37,489 bases of DNA from Ralstonia sp. ASV6 (GCF_016429285.1 NZ_JAELUI010000047.1:1-37489); one strand, 5' to 3'. Numbered from the stretch's first letter, positions 11,504 through 25,597 are shown. Notes: generated by a model from the sequence alone, not told the origin. Program-made: numbers and translations.

Positions 11504-12288
11504 TCAATGGCGCAGCTTGTAGCCCGTGCGCAGCATCTGCAGGGCAATCCCCCCCACCACGACCAGCGCGATCAGCATCACGCCGAGGCTCGTCGCCACC
11601 GGCACATCGGACACGCCGAAGAAGCCGTAGCGGAAGCCGTCGATCATGTAGAAGAACGGGTTGGCGTGGGACACCGCCTGCCAAAACGGCGGCAGTGAAT
11701 GGATCGAATAGAACACGCCCGCCAGGAAGGTGGCCGGCACGATCAAGAAATTCTGGAACGCCGCGAGCTGGTCGAACTTCTCGGCCCAGATACCGGCGAT
11801 CAACCCCAGCGTGCCGAGCACGGCGGCCCCCAGCACGGCAAACACGATGATCCACAGCGGCTGCGCGAAGTGCAGATGCGCGAACAGGGTCGTCACCACC
11901 AGCACGCCCGACCCCACGGCCAGACCGCGGATGACGGAGGCGCACACATAGGCGCCGAACATCTCCCAGTGCGACAGCGGCGGCAGCATGATGAACACCA
12001 GGTTGCCGGTGATCTTCGACTGGATGAGCGACGACGAGCTGTTCGCAAACGCGTTCTGCAGCACGCTCATCATCACCAGGCCAGGCACCAGGAAAGCGGT
12101 GTAGCTCAGTTGATCGAACACCTTCACGCGGTCTTCCAGCACATGGCCGAAGATCAGCAGGTACAGCAGCGCCGTCAGCACCGGCGCGGCCACGGTCTGA
12201 AAGCTCACCTTCCAGAAGCGCAGCACCTCCTTGTACAGCAGCGTGCGGAAACCGACCCAGCGGCCCGGCAGGCTTTCAGGAATGGCGC

Positions 12289-12292
<4 letters not shown>
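11504..12292 (-). CDS. ABC-2 type transporter permease (YadH-like)
   Basis: The 262-residue product has an N-terminal cytoplasmic stretch (FRTLLYKEVLRFWKV) and six hydrophobic segments of the ABC-2 family, with YTAFLVPGLVMMSVLQNAF and the C-terminal motif FYMIDGFRYGFFG. It resembles E. coli YadH, a putative exporter permease of unknown substrate. ATG at 12292 overlaps the stop of the ATPase gene by 4 bases, so the two form one transporter. Position between mla and ibaG-murA suggests an envelope role, which is an inference. Confidence 0.93.
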
Positions 12293-13245
<953 letters not shown>

Positions 13246-13348
13246 GGCCGACAAAGTGAACTACCCTGCGCATCTCGTGACCGCCGATTCACATGATCGT
13301 AGCGGCCGCGAACGCCGCGCATGGCGGCGGCAGAGCGACAAACCCAGA

Positions 13349-13354
13349 ATTATA
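13349..13354 (-). promoter_or_regulatory. Candidate -10 element for the ABC exporter-murA-his-tat run
   Basis: Reading the minus strand, CCCCTATAATTC gives a perfect TATAAT about 95-105 bases before the ATPase start. The -35 region at 17 bases (GCCGTC) is poor. It is the only good -10 in the 232-bp gap between mlaB and the ATPase gene. Confidence 0.4.
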
Positions 13355-13486
13355 GGGGAACTGCACCAACAGACGGCGGCGCGACTTACAGCACGGCACC
13401 AGAGTTGCCAGAAGCACGCGCGGCGCCCTGGCCGGGGCGCGGCATCGCGATGTTGGGGAAGATGCTGCCCCGCACCGGACGCCGCC

Positions 13487-13798
13487 TCAATGTCGCGCGT
13501 GGTGGTGTTCAGCGGACGCCGGCACAACGGCCAGCAGAGACTCGACGCCGTAAAGCATGGCGAGATTGGATAGCGCCTCAGGGGCGCCTGCGATATCGAG
13601 TGCGATACCGGCGGACTGCGCCGTGCGCTGCCACGACAGCAGCACCGCCAGCGCGGAAGAATCGACCTGCGACAACCCGCTGCAATCGACGCGCAGCGTG
13701 GCAGTGCCCGCTTCGCGCGTCTGGCCAAGCTGCGCCTCGCCCTCGCGCAGAACGCGCGGCGCTTCAAGCTGAGTCAGCGGGCCGGACAAGGTCAACAT
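13487..13798 (-). CDS. mlaB: STAS-domain protein MlaB
   Basis: MlaB is the small cytoplasmic STAS protein that binds the MlaF ATPase and stabilises the MlaFEDB complex. From the ATG at 13798 the product is 103 residues. It has the STAS core LRVDCSGLSQVDSSALAVLLSWQRTA, with the Ser-Ser pair in QVDSSAL, followed by IALDIAGAPEALSNLAMLYGV. The open frame goes upstream past 13864 but lacks another reasonable start. A terminator-like hairpin lies between mlaC and this gene, so its expression may be lower than the rest of the operon. Confidence 0.9.
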   Translation of the reverse strand: MLTLSGPLTQLEAPRVLREGEAQLGQTREAGTATLRVDCSGLSQVDSSALAVLLSWQRTAQSAGIALDIAGAPEALSNLAMLYGVESLLAVVPASAEHHHARH

Positions 13799-13808
13799 GA
13801 TCGAGTCA

Positions 13809-13840
13809 GAAAAAGAAACAGCGGCCAAAGTTGACCGCTG
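13809..13840 (-). terminator. Terminator-like hairpin between mlaC and mlaB
   Basis: On the minus strand CAGCGGTCA, loop ACTT, TGGCCGCTG (one G-T pair), followed directly by TTTCTTTTTC. It lies 24 bases after the mlaC stop and 10 bases before the mlaB start. The form is that of an intrinsic terminator, although the T tract is interrupted by a C, so partial termination is likely. Confidence 0.6.
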
Positions 13841-13863
13841 TGTGGATATTACAGGAAGCCCGC

Positions 13864-14499
13864 TTACTTTGCCGGCCCCTTGGCGAGCTGAGCGTTGCGA
13901 TCGTCCAGGAATTGCACCAGGCCAGCCACGCCACCCTTCTTGCTGATGACGTCGGCAAACTGGTTCTTGTAGGTTTCCGACAGCCACAGACCGCTGATGT
14001 TGATGTCGTAGACCTTCCAGCCGTTGGCGGTCTTCTCCATGCGGTAGTCCAGCGCCACCGGCTCGCCGTTGTTGTTGACGGTCGAGCGCACCACCACGTC
14101 AGTGTCGGCCGGGTCAGCGCGGAACGGCTTATACGTGACGGTCTGGTTCTTCACGTTCGACAGCGCGCCAGCGTAGGTGCGGATCAGCAGCGTCTTGAAA
14201 CCGTCCTGAATCTGTTGCTGCTGCTCGGGCGACGCCTGGTTCCAGAAGCGGCCCATGGCGATTTGCGTGGTGCGCTTGAAGTCAGCGCGCGGCACGATCT
14301 TCTGGTCGACCAGTTGGAAGACCTTGGCCATGTTGCCGCCGCGCAGGTCCGGGTCGCCCTTGATGGTGGTCAGCACGTCGTCCACAGCGGTCTTGACGGT
14401 GGTTTGTGCGTCAGCCTCTTGTGCGTACACGGGAGCAGCAGCCACGGCAGCGGTCAGCGCCAGACCAGTGAACAGGGGGCGGAGGAGTTTCTTCAACAT
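13864..14499 (-). CDS. mlaC: Periplasmic phospholipid-binding protein MlaC
   Basis: MlaC ferries phospholipid through the periplasm between the MlaA complex in the outer membrane and MlaFEDB in the inner membrane. The 211-residue product from the ATG at 14499 begins MLKKLLRPLFTGLALTAAV with a Sec signal peptide, cleavage expected after VYA (about residue 26). The mature part contains the family segments around KIVPRADFKRTTQIAMGRFW and SNVKNQTVTYKPF, and ends LVQFLDDRNAQLAKGPAK. It follows mlaA by 153 bases. Confidence 0.93.
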   Translation of the reverse strand: MLKKLLRPLFTGLALTAAVAAAPVYAQEADAQTTVKTAVDDVLTTIKGDPDLRGGNMAKVFQLVDQKIVPRADFKRTTQIAMGRFWNQASPEQQQQIQDGFKTLLIRTYAGALSNVKNQTVTYKPFRADPADTDVVVRSTVNNNGEPVALDYRMEKTANGWKVYDINISGLWLSETYKNQFADVISKKGGVAGLVQFLDDRNAQLAKGPAK

Positions 14500-14531
14500 A
14501 GCGCGTCCTTCTAGCGTGATTTTTGGGTCGC

Positions 14532-14551
14532 TTGCGGCACGCTGGCCGCAA
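14532..14551. repeat. Inverted repeat upstream of mlaC
   Basis: TTGCGGC, six-base spacer, GCCGCAA: a perfect 7-bp hairpin 33 bases before the mlaC start within the mlaA-mlaC gap. No T tract follows, so it is not a standard terminator. It may stabilise the transcript. Confidence 0.5.
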
Positions 14552-14652
14552 TCTTGTTGGCGATTAGAACAGACCGACCGCTGGCGAGTTCGCCCGGGCC
14601 GGTCAGTTTTACGCCTTGTCACCTTTGAGGCGACGCTGTTACGTGTGGCGAA

Positions 14653-15468
14653 TCAGCGGCGGAACACCGGCCAGTTGGGTGTAAAGCGCTGATACGGCGA
14701 CACGGTTGCATCACCGGAATCGGACGACTTGTCCGACGATTTCTTGTTGTCCCGATCTTCCGGCAGATTGCCGTCGTAAATCAGGTAGCGGCGGCGCTGC
14801 AGATAGGCATCGCGCATGAAGGTGTACTTATCGACAGCGCCCTCTTCCAGCACGTTGCTGATGCCGAGCAGGCTGGCGCGCACATCAACCACCCGCAGCG
14901 CAGCCAGCGAATACGTGATTGTGCTGTTGTGCCAGTACGTCAACGGGTCCAACTGCCAGTCGACCAGGAAGCCTGCCGTGTCACGCACGGTGCTCGGGCC
15001 CAGCAGCGGCCACACCACATACGGGCCGGCCGGCACGCCCCAGACACCCAGCGTCTGGCCAAAGTCTTCCTTGTGCTTGGGCAGACCGGCATCCGACGCG
15101 ATATCGATCAGACCGCCCAGGCCCAGCACGGTGTTGATCGCCACGCGCATGGTGTCTTCCAGCGCGGCGGTGCCTTTGAGCTGCAGCAGGTTGTTGACGG
15201 CCGAATAGACGTCACCCGCGTTGGAGAAGAAGTTCGACACCGCCGTGCGCGCCGGCGACGGCACCACATCGACATAGGTTTGCGCAACGGGCTTGAGCAC
15301 ACCCTTGTCGAGATCTTCGTTGATACGGAAGACCTCGCGGTTGAACGGCTCGATCGGATCGGCCGGATTGGCATTCGGGCCCGTGGCGCAGCCTGCCAGC
15401 AGCGAAACACCCGCCGCCAGCGCCAGTGTGAAACTGCGCAATCTGTGGATGGACGTTGTTGTTTTCAT
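14653..15468 (-). CDS. mlaA: Outer-membrane lipoprotein MlaA (VacJ)
   Basis: MlaA removes misplaced phospholipid from the outer leaflet of the outer membrane. The 271-residue product has a lipoprotein signal with lipobox LLAGC (C27), then DPIEPFNREVFRINEDLDKGVLKP, the family opening. Other family segments are NNLLQLKG, EDFGQTLGVWGVPAGPYVVWPLLGPSTVRD and YTFMRDAYLQRRRYLIYDG. The tail is Ser, Asp and Lys rich. ATG at 15468, three bases after mlaD, with GGGAG upstream. In E. coli mlaA is unlinked; here it lies inside the operon between mlaD and mlaC. Confidence 0.96.
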   Translation of the reverse strand: MKTTTSIHRLRSFTLALAAGVSLLAGCATGPNANPADPIEPFNREVFRINEDLDKGVLKPVAQTYVDVVPSPARTAVSNFFSNAGDVYSAVNNLLQLKGTAALEDTMRVAINTVLGLGGLIDIASDAGLPKHKEDFGQTLGVWGVPAGPYVVWPLLGPSTVRDTAGFLVDWQLDPLTYWHNSTITYSLAALRVVDVRASLLGISNVLEEGAVDKYTFMRDAYLQRRRYLIYDGNLPEDRDNKKSSDKSSDSGDATVSPYQRFTPNWPVFRR

Positions 15469-15471
15469 GAT

Positions 15472-15993
15472 TTATTTGCTCCCACTGCCCTCGGCCGGCT
15501 TGGCTCCGCCGGCGTTGCTGCCATTGCTGCCAGCACCGGCATCTGCGGCCTTGCTGTACAGGAACTGGCTGATCAGGTTCTCCAGCACCACCGCCGACTG
15601 CGTCATCGTGATCTTGCTGCCGCTGGCCAGCATGGCCTCATCGCCACCCGGCTCGATGCCGATGTACTGCTCGCCCAGCAGGCCCGAGGTCAGGATCTTG
15701 GCCGAGCTGTCCTTCGGAAACTGGTAGCGCTGGTCCATGTCGAGCACGACGGTGGCCTGGTAGGTCTTATCGTCGAACAGGATCTGCGACACACGGCCGA
15801 CCACCACGCCCGCGCTCTTGACCGGCGCACGTACCTTCAGGCCGCCGATGTTGTCGAAGGCAGCTTTCACCTGGTAGGTCTTGGAAAAGGAGAACGCGCT
15901 CATATTGCCGGCCTTGAGCGCCAGAAACAGCAGCGCCACGATGCCCACCAGCACGAACAGTCCGACCCAGAAATCGAGGAGGCTCTTACGCAT
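15472..15993 (-). CDS. mlaD: MCE-domain protein MlaD
   Basis: MlaD is anchored in the inner membrane and forms the hexameric MCE ring of the MlaFEDB transporter. The 173-residue product starts MRKSLLDFWVGLFVLVGIVALLF, a single membrane helix, followed by the MCE domain (VKAAFDNIGGLKVRAPVKSAGVVVGRV and LLGEQYIGIEPGGDEAML). The C-terminal 25 residues are Gly, Ser and Ala rich. ATG at 15993, 28 bases after mlaE. Confidence 0.96.
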   Translation of the reverse strand: MRKSLLDFWVGLFVLVGIVALLFLALKAGNMSAFSFSKTYQVKAAFDNIGGLKVRAPVKSAGVVVGRVSQILFDDKTYQATVVLDMDQRYQFPKDSSAKILTSGLLGEQYIGIEPGGDEAMLASGSKITMTQSAVVLENLISQFLYSKAADAGAGSNGSNAGGAKPAEGSGSK

Positions 15994-16021
15994 GATTCTT
16001 TCTCGTTGAATGTCTGACGGA

Positions 16022-16789
16022 TCAGCTGAACATCAGCGCCGTCAGCACAAAGTCCAGCGCCAACACGGCCAGCGATGCGATCACCACGGTGCGGGTCGTT
16101 GCACGCGACACGCCTTCAGGCGTCGCCTTGGCCTCGTAGCCCTGATAGAGCGCGATAAAAGTCACGGCCACGCCGAACACCACACTCTTGATGACGCCGT
16201 TGACGACGTCGTCCAGCACGTCTACACCGGCCTGCATCTGCGACCAGAACGCCCCGGGGTCCACGCCGATCAGGCCCACACCGACAAAGTATCCGCCCAG
16301 AATACCGACCGCGCTGAAGATCGCCGCCAGCAGCGGCATGGCGATGAAACCCGCCCAGAAGCGCGGCGCCAGCACACGGGCCAGCGGGTCGACGGCCATC
16401 ATCTCCATGGCGATCAACTGCTCGCCGGCTTTCATCAGGCCGATTTCAGCGGTGAGCGACGTACCGGCGCGGCCGGCAAACAGCAACGCCGTCACCACCG
16501 GGCCCAGCTCACGCACCAGCGACAGCGCCACCAGCAGGCCCAACGCCTGCTCGGAGCCATAGCGATTGAGCGTGTAGTAGCCCTGCAAGCCAAGCACGAA
16601 GCCGACAAACAACCCCGACACCGCAATGATGATGAACGAGTCGTTGCCGATGAAACGCAGTTGCTCGATCACCAGGCGTGGGCGGCGCAGCACGTCGCCC
16701 GAGGCGGCGAACAGCGCGAACAGCGTGCGTGTCGCATACCCCAGGCGGCTGATCAGTCCGCGAACGAGGAAGCCGATGCTGGAAATCAT
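16022..16789 (-). CDS. mlaE: Phospholipid ABC transporter permease MlaE
   Basis: The permease of MlaFEDB. The 255-residue product has an N-terminal amphipathic region and about five membrane segments. Family motifs are visible: VSLVRELGPVVTALLFAGRAGTS, IGLMKAGEQLIAMEMMAVDPLARVLAPRF and the C-terminal GVSRATTRTVVIASLAVLALDFVLTALMF. The ATG at 16789 overlaps the mlaF stop as ATGA. Confidence 0.97.
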   Translation of the reverse strand: MISSIGFLVRGLISRLGYATRTLFALFAASGDVLRRPRLVIEQLRFIGNDSFIIIAVSGLFVGFVLGLQGYYTLNRYGSEQALGLLVALSLVRELGPVVTALLFAGRAGTSLTAEIGLMKAGEQLIAMEMMAVDPLARVLAPRFWAGFIAMPLLAAIFSAVGILGGYFVGVGLIGVDPGAFWSQMQAGVDVLDDVVNGVIKSVVFGVAVTFIALYQGYEAKATPEGVSRATTRTVVIASLAVLALDFVLTALMFS

Positions 16790-17619
16790 TGTCCGCCTCC
16801 GTTCTTGCCCAGGCCAAAGTCTTCGGCCAGCGGCACGCCCGGATAGTGGAACGGCACGGGGCCATCCGCCTCGCCATGCACGAACTGGCGCACGAACGGA
16901 TCGGTCGAGGCGGTCAACTCGGCCGGCGTGCCCTCGGCGGCAATGCCACCATTGGCGATGAAGTACACGTAGTCGGCAATATGGAACGTCTCCTGCACAT
17001 CGTGCGAGACGATGATGCTGGTCGCGCCCAGCGCGTCGTTCAGCTTGCGGATGAGCGAGGCGGTGAGGCCCAGCGAGATCGGGTCCAGCCCGGCGAACGG
17101 CTCGTCGTAGAGGATGAGCGACGGGTCCAGCGCAATCGCACGCGCCAGCGCCACGCGCCGCGCCATGCCGCCGGAAATCTGCGAGGGCATGAGGTCACGC
17201 GCACCGCGCAAGCCGACGGCGTTGAGCTTCATCAGCACCAGATCGCGGATGAGGGGCTCGGGCAGCTCGGTATGTTCGCGCAATGGGAATGCCACATTGT
17301 CGAACACGGACATATCCGTAAACAGCGCGCCGAACTGAAACAGCATGCCCATCTGACGACGCGCCGCGTACAGCGCCGGTTTGTCCATGGCGCCGATGTC
17401 CTGACCGTGCACGCGCACGGTGCCGGCTGCCGCCCCAACCTGCCCGCCGATCAAGCGCAGGATCGTTGTCTTGCCGCAGCCCGAACCACCCATGACGGCC
17501 ACAACGCTGCCCTTGGGTACACGCATGCACAGACCGGACAGGATGCGCCGTGCGCCTGGCTGGTAGGCAAAATCGACCTGATCAAGCTCGACGACGGCGT
17601 TGGTGGGCTGGGTGGACAC
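16786..17619 (-). CDS. mlaF: Phospholipid ABC transporter ATPase MlaF
   Basis: The ATPase of MlaFEDB. The 277-residue product has Walker A GGSGCGKTT (44-52), Q-loop FQFGALF, the signature ISGGMARR (148-155), Walker B ending in DEPFAGLD (172-179) and the switch His in IVSHDVQE. The C terminus (PVPFHYPG) is the extension that contacts the neighbouring subunit in the family. It starts with GTG at 17619 without a strong Shine-Dalgarno, and is the first gene of the mla operon. Confidence 0.96.
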   Translation of the reverse strand: MSTQPTNAVVELDQVDFAYQPGARRILSGLCMRVPKGSVVAVMGGSGCGKTTILRLIGGQVGAAAGTVRVHGQDIGAMDKPALYAARRQMGMLFQFGALFTDMSVFDNVAFPLREHTELPEPLIRDLVLMKLNAVGLRGARDLMPSQISGGMARRVALARAIALDPSLILYDEPFAGLDPISLGLTASLIRKLNDALGATSIIVSHDVQETFHIADYVYFIANGGIAAEGTPAELTASTDPFVRQFVHGEADGPVPFHYPGVPLAEDFGLGKNGGGQ

Positions 17620-17727
17620 GGTGGAGTTCGGTGCTGAGGGCTCGGCAGGTTGGCGGCCCTAGGTGACGCTTAAGGCGGACCGCATCTTGTTATGTTCGCT
17701 AGCCGTACCGGCTCGATACGGCCCGCC

Positions 17728-17757
17728 ATTATAGGTGGAAACCCGTGGAGCCCGTCA
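17728..17757 (-). promoter_or_regulatory. Candidate promoter of the mla operon
   Basis: On the minus strand, CTGACG then 19 bases then TATAAT (17733-17728). The -10 is perfect, the -35 matches 4 of 6 and the spacer is long. It lies about 110 bases before mlaF in the 243-bp gap between the binding-protein gene and mlaF, the only candidate I see there. Confidence 0.45.
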
Positions 17758-17862
17758 GTCACTCCACGCTTACCTACAGTTAGTGTGGCTTGAGCGCCGC
17801 GTTGCTGATCTATGGTCTTGCTGCCCGCTGAAAGTGGTGCACAAAGCGAGGCGACCAAAAAC

Positions 17863-18918
17863 TCATTCGCCGGTATCGACGCGCAGATCTACCTGACGGA
17901 TCAGCGCCTGCCAGTGGTTAGCGTCACGGCGCGCCGCCTGGGCGAGGGCATCGGGCGCGTTCCATTCTGGCTCGAAGCCCCCAGCGCGCAATGTGGCGAG
18001 AACATCCCTTGAATCGAGCGCGCGGCGGAATTCAGTTGCTGCGCGCATCGACAGCGGCTTGGGCGTACGTGCCGGCATGAACGCCCCAACCCAAGCGCTG
18101 TAGTCAAACCCGGCGAGGCCCGCCTCGCGCAAGGTGGGCGTGGTGGGCGAGAACGACGAACGCGCCGACCCCGTCACGCCCAGCAGCCGCAACTGGCCAC
18201 TGGACACCCCTGTCGACAGGCTCGGATAGCCGGCGAAACACGCCGCCATCCGCCCGGCCAGCACTTGCTGCACGAGTCCGGCCTCGCCGCGGACGGCCAC
18301 GTGCGGTGCGTGAAATGCGTAGTCGCGCACAAACTGCTCGGCGACGAGGTGGGACCAGGTGCCGAGGATGTCTGAGCCGCAATTGACGGAAACAGATTCC
18401 CCACGCGCCTGGGCGATCAACTCGCCGACGGAGGTGATCGACAATCGCGCATCGACTGCCAGGAACAACGGAAGCGTCGCCACCATGGCCACCGGCTGGA
18501 AGTCACGCAGCGGATCGTACGGCGCCGGCTCCAGCGCGGGCTGCACAACGAACGTCGTTTGCTGAAGCAGCAGTGTGTGGCCGTCGGACGGCGCACGCGC
18601 AACCAGATCACCGGCGGCCATGCCATTGGCAGCCGGGCGGTCGTCCACATCGGCCAGACGGCCGATCTGCTGCTGCAATTGCATGGCGAGCGATCGCGCA
18701 ACCGCGTCGAATACGCTGCCCTCGGCAGCCGGCACAACCAATCGCAGCGGATGCGACGGGTAGCCCAGCAGTTCGGCGCGCGCCGGCAGAGTCACGGCTA
18801 CCGGCAGCGCGCCCAGCCAGACAATAGTCTTGCGGCGCCGCAGGTCGGGCGCATCGGGCACATCTGCGCACAAATTGCTGTCGCAGGCTCGCATCGTGGC
18901 GTGAAGGTCGGGGGGCAT
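17863..18918 (-). CDS. Bug/TctC-family periplasmic binding protein
   Basis: Bug proteins are solute receptors of tripartite tricarboxylate transporters and are abundant in Burkholderiales. The 351-residue product opens with a hydrophilic stretch, then RRRKTIVWLGALPVAVTLPARA (about 27-48), a signal-like segment with adjacent arginines. The mature part fits the family: YPSHPLRLVVPAAEGSVFDAVAR, AAGDLVARAPSDGHTLLL, DFQPVAMVATLPLFLAV and TPTLREAGLAGFDYSAWVG. Ligand cannot be read from sequence. No membrane subunits (TctA, TctB) are adjacent. Start at 18918 is weakly supported; ATG at 18894 is an alternative. It lies between mlaF and gltD with long gaps on both sides. Confidence 0.85.
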   Translation of the reverse strand: MPPDLHATMRACDSNLCADVPDAPDLRRRKTIVWLGALPVAVTLPARAELLGYPSHPLRLVVPAAEGSVFDAVARSLAMQLQQQIGRLADVDDRPAANGMAAGDLVARAPSDGHTLLLQQTTFVVQPALEPAPYDPLRDFQPVAMVATLPLFLAVDARLSITSVGELIAQARGESVSVNCGSDILGTWSHLVAEQFVRDYAFHAPHVAVRGEAGLVQQVLAGRMAACFAGYPSLSTGVSSGQLRLLGVTGSARSSFSPTTPTLREAGLAGFDYSAWVGAFMPARTPKPLSMRAATEFRRALDSRDVLATLRAGGFEPEWNAPDALAQAARRDANHWQALIRQVDLRVDTGE

Positions 18919-18953
18919 TTCATTCTAGAAATCCGCCCCGCCGTGCTGCACTC

Positions 18954-18980
18954 ATGTAAACCATGTCGATGTAAACCATG
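18954..18980. repeat. Tandem direct repeat upstream of the binding-protein gene
   Basis: ATGTAAACCATG occurs twice (18954-18965 and 18969-18980) with a 15-base period, 36 bases before the start of the binding-protein gene. Each copy is bounded by CATG-like ends, so each is partly palindromic. The position suits an operator, but this is unproven. Confidence 0.5.
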
Positions 18981-19020
18981 AGGCATAACGACCCTGTCAC
19001 AACGCAACTCACGCGCCGCA

Positions 19021-19047
19021 AAGAAAAAGGCCCGCAGAAGCGGGCCC
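19021..19047 (-). terminator. Intrinsic terminator of gltBD
   Basis: On the minus strand GGGCCCGC, loop TTCT, GCGGGCC, then TTTTTCTTT, starting about 25 bases after the gltD stop. Confidence 0.88.
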
Positions 19048-19071
19048 TGGATCAAACGGTCAACCACGTGG

Positions 19072-20535
19072 TCAGCGCGGCAGTTCCGTATGGCCCATGA
19101 GAAACGCGTCCACCGAGCGCGCAGCCTGACGGCCTTCGCGGATGGCCCACACGACCAGCGACTGGCCACGGCGCACGTCACCGGCGGCAAACACCTTCGG
19201 CACATTGGTGGCGTAGGCGTTGTCGCCTTCGGTGGAGGCACGCGCGTTGTTGCGCGCATCCTTGGTCACGCCAAAGGCATCCAGCACGCCGCCGACCGGA
19301 TTGGTAAAGCCCATCGCCAGCAGCACGAGGTCGGCTTTGAGCGTGAACTCACTGCCTTCGACCTCGCTCATCTTGCCGTCCTTCCACTCCAGGCGCACAG
19401 CCTTCAGACCCGTCACACGGCCGTTCTCGCCGATGAGCTCCTTGGTGGCCACCGACCAGTCGCGCTCGCAACCTTCGTCATGCGACGACGACGTGCGCAG
19501 CTTGATCGGCCAGTACGGCCACACCAGCGGCTTGTTTTCCTCTTCCGGCGGGCGCGGCAGCAGTTCGAACTGCGTGACCGATGCAGCACCATGGCGGTTG
19601 GACGTGCCCACGCAGTCGGAACCGGTGTCGCCACCACCGATCACGATAACGTGCTTGCCGTCCGCGCGGATCGGGTTCGGCGCGTCGCCAGCCACTTCCT
19701 TGTTCTGCGGGATCAGGAATTCGAGCGCGTAGTGCACGCCGTCCAGATCACGGCCCGGCACCGGCAGATCGCGCGGCACTTCCGAGCCACCGGTCAGCAC
19801 GACGGCGTCGAATTGCTTGAGGATGTCGTCGGCAGCGATGGTTTCGCGTGCGTCGTTGACGATGCCTGCGGGCATCGTTGCGTTGCCCACCATCACGCCC
19901 GTGCGGAACGTCACGCCTTCGGCTTCCATCTGCTGTATGCGGCGGTCGATCTGCGCCTTTTCCAGCTTGAAGTCGGGGATGCCGTAACGCAGCAGGCCGC
20001 CGATGCGGTCGTTCTTCTCGAACAGCGTCACGTCGTGGCCCGCGCGCGCCAGTTGCTGCGCAGCGGCCATGCCAGCGGGGCCCGAGCCGACCACAGCCAC
20101 GGTCTTGCCGGTCTTGTGCTTGGGCACTTGCGGCGCAACCCAGCCCTCTTCCCAGGCCTTATCGATGATGGCGTGCTCGATCGACTTGATACCGACCGGC
20201 AGTTCATTGATGCCCAGCGTGCACGCCGCTTCGCACGGTGCCGGGCAGATGCGGCCCGTGAACTCGGGGAAGTTGTTGGTCGAGTGCAGCACTTCGATCG
20301 CGGTCTTCCAGTCCTGGCGGTACACCAAGTCGTTGAAGTCCGGGATGATGTTGTTGACCGGGCAGCCGTTGTTGCAGAACGGGATGCCGCAGTCCATGCA
20401 GCGTGCGCCCTGGATCTTGGCTTCGTTGTCCGCCAGCGCGAACACGAACTCCTTGTAATGCTTCACGCGCGCTTCGGGCGCTTCGTATGCCTCGTTCTGG
20501 CGGGGAAATTCGAGAAAACCGGTCGCCTTGCCCAT
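19072..20535 (-). CDS. gltD: Glutamate synthase (NADPH) small subunit
   Basis: The beta subunit takes electrons from NADPH and passes them to GltB. The 487-residue product starts [18 protein letters not shown]. An N-terminal cysteine-rich segment holds [17 protein letters not shown] and CPAPCEAAC, the iron-sulfur ligands. An FAD fold follows ([20 protein letters not shown]) and a second dinucleotide fold binds NADPH ([17 protein letters not shown]). The C-terminal FAD segment ([21 protein letters not shown]) is present. ATG with AAGGA at good spacing. It is 142 bases downstream of gltB and ends before the terminator at 19021-19047. Confidence 0.97.
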   Translation of the reverse strand: MGKATGFLEFPRQNEAYEAPEARVKHYKEFVFALADNEAKIQGARCMDCGIPFCNNGCPVNNIIPDFNDLVYRQDWKTAIEVLHSTNNFPEFTGRICPAPCEAACTLGINELPVGIKSIEHAIIDKAWEEGWVAPQVPKHKTGKTVAVVGSGPAGMAAAQQLARAGHDVTLFEKNDRIGGLLRYGIPDFKLEKAQIDRRIQQMEAEGVTFRTGVMVGNATMPAGIVNDARETIAADDILKQFDAVVLTGGSEVPRDLPVPGRDLDGVHYALEFLIPQNKEVAGDAPNPIRADGKHVIVIGGGDTGSDCVGTSNRHGAASVTQFELLPRPPEEENKPLVWPYWPIKLRTSSSHDEGCERDWSVATKELIGENGRVTGLKAVRLEWKDGKMSEVEGSEFTLKADLVLLAMGFTNPVGGVLDAFGVTKDARNNARASTEGDNAYATNVPKVFAAGDVRRGQSLVVWAIREGRQAARSVDAFLMGHTELPR

Positions 20536-20623
20536 GATGTCCTTCCTGACCCGACTCCTTCCGGCACAGCATCGCTTGCCGGGCGCTCGGGCCTGTCTTG
20601 TGAGGTTGCGTTTATTCAGTGGC

Positions 20624-20659
20624 GGCGGGTGATGGATCTTGTGGGATCAACCACCCGCC
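20624..20659 (-). repeat. Hairpin in the gltB-gltD gap
   Basis: GGCGGGTG (20624-20631) pairs with CACCCGCC (20652-20659), and an inner GATC pairs with GATC. On the minus strand it is not followed by a T tract, so it looks like an intercistronic structure and not a terminator. Confidence 0.6.
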
Positions 20660-20677
20660 TAGTCGCTTGGAGTCAGC

Positions 20678-25390
<4,713 letters not shown>

Positions 25391-25510
25391 GGCGATCTTC
25401 CGATGTTGTGGGCACAGCACGCCGCGAAATCCACACCTTGACCCTCGCATGGGTGCAGGGCGTAGACAAATAACCTATGGCGCGCCGCACCATGAATGCG
25501 GGGTGGATCG

Positions 25511-25539
25511 AATATAAAAGAGCGATTCGTATCAGGCAA
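25511..25539 (-). promoter_or_regulatory. Candidate promoter of gltBD
   Basis: On the minus strand, TTGCCT (25539-25534), a 17-base spacer and TATATT (25516-25511): 4 of 6 and 5 of 6 matches with ideal spacing, giving a leader of about 115 bases before gltB. It ends 9 bases from the first transposase-linked repeat at 25548. Confidence 0.55.
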
Positions 25540-25547
25540 AAGTTTTT

Positions 25548-25570
25548 AAATGGGGTCGGAGTAAATTAAT
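25548..25570 (+). repeat. RAYT-associated repeat, diverged copy
   Basis: AAATGGGGTCGGAGTAAATT and the following bases form a variant of the repeat at 25598, in the same orientation and 50 bases away. Such motifs commonly accompany REP-associated tyrosine transposase genes. Confidence 0.55.
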
Positions 25571-25597
25571 AAATGCACGCTGCCGGTGCGGGTTTAT

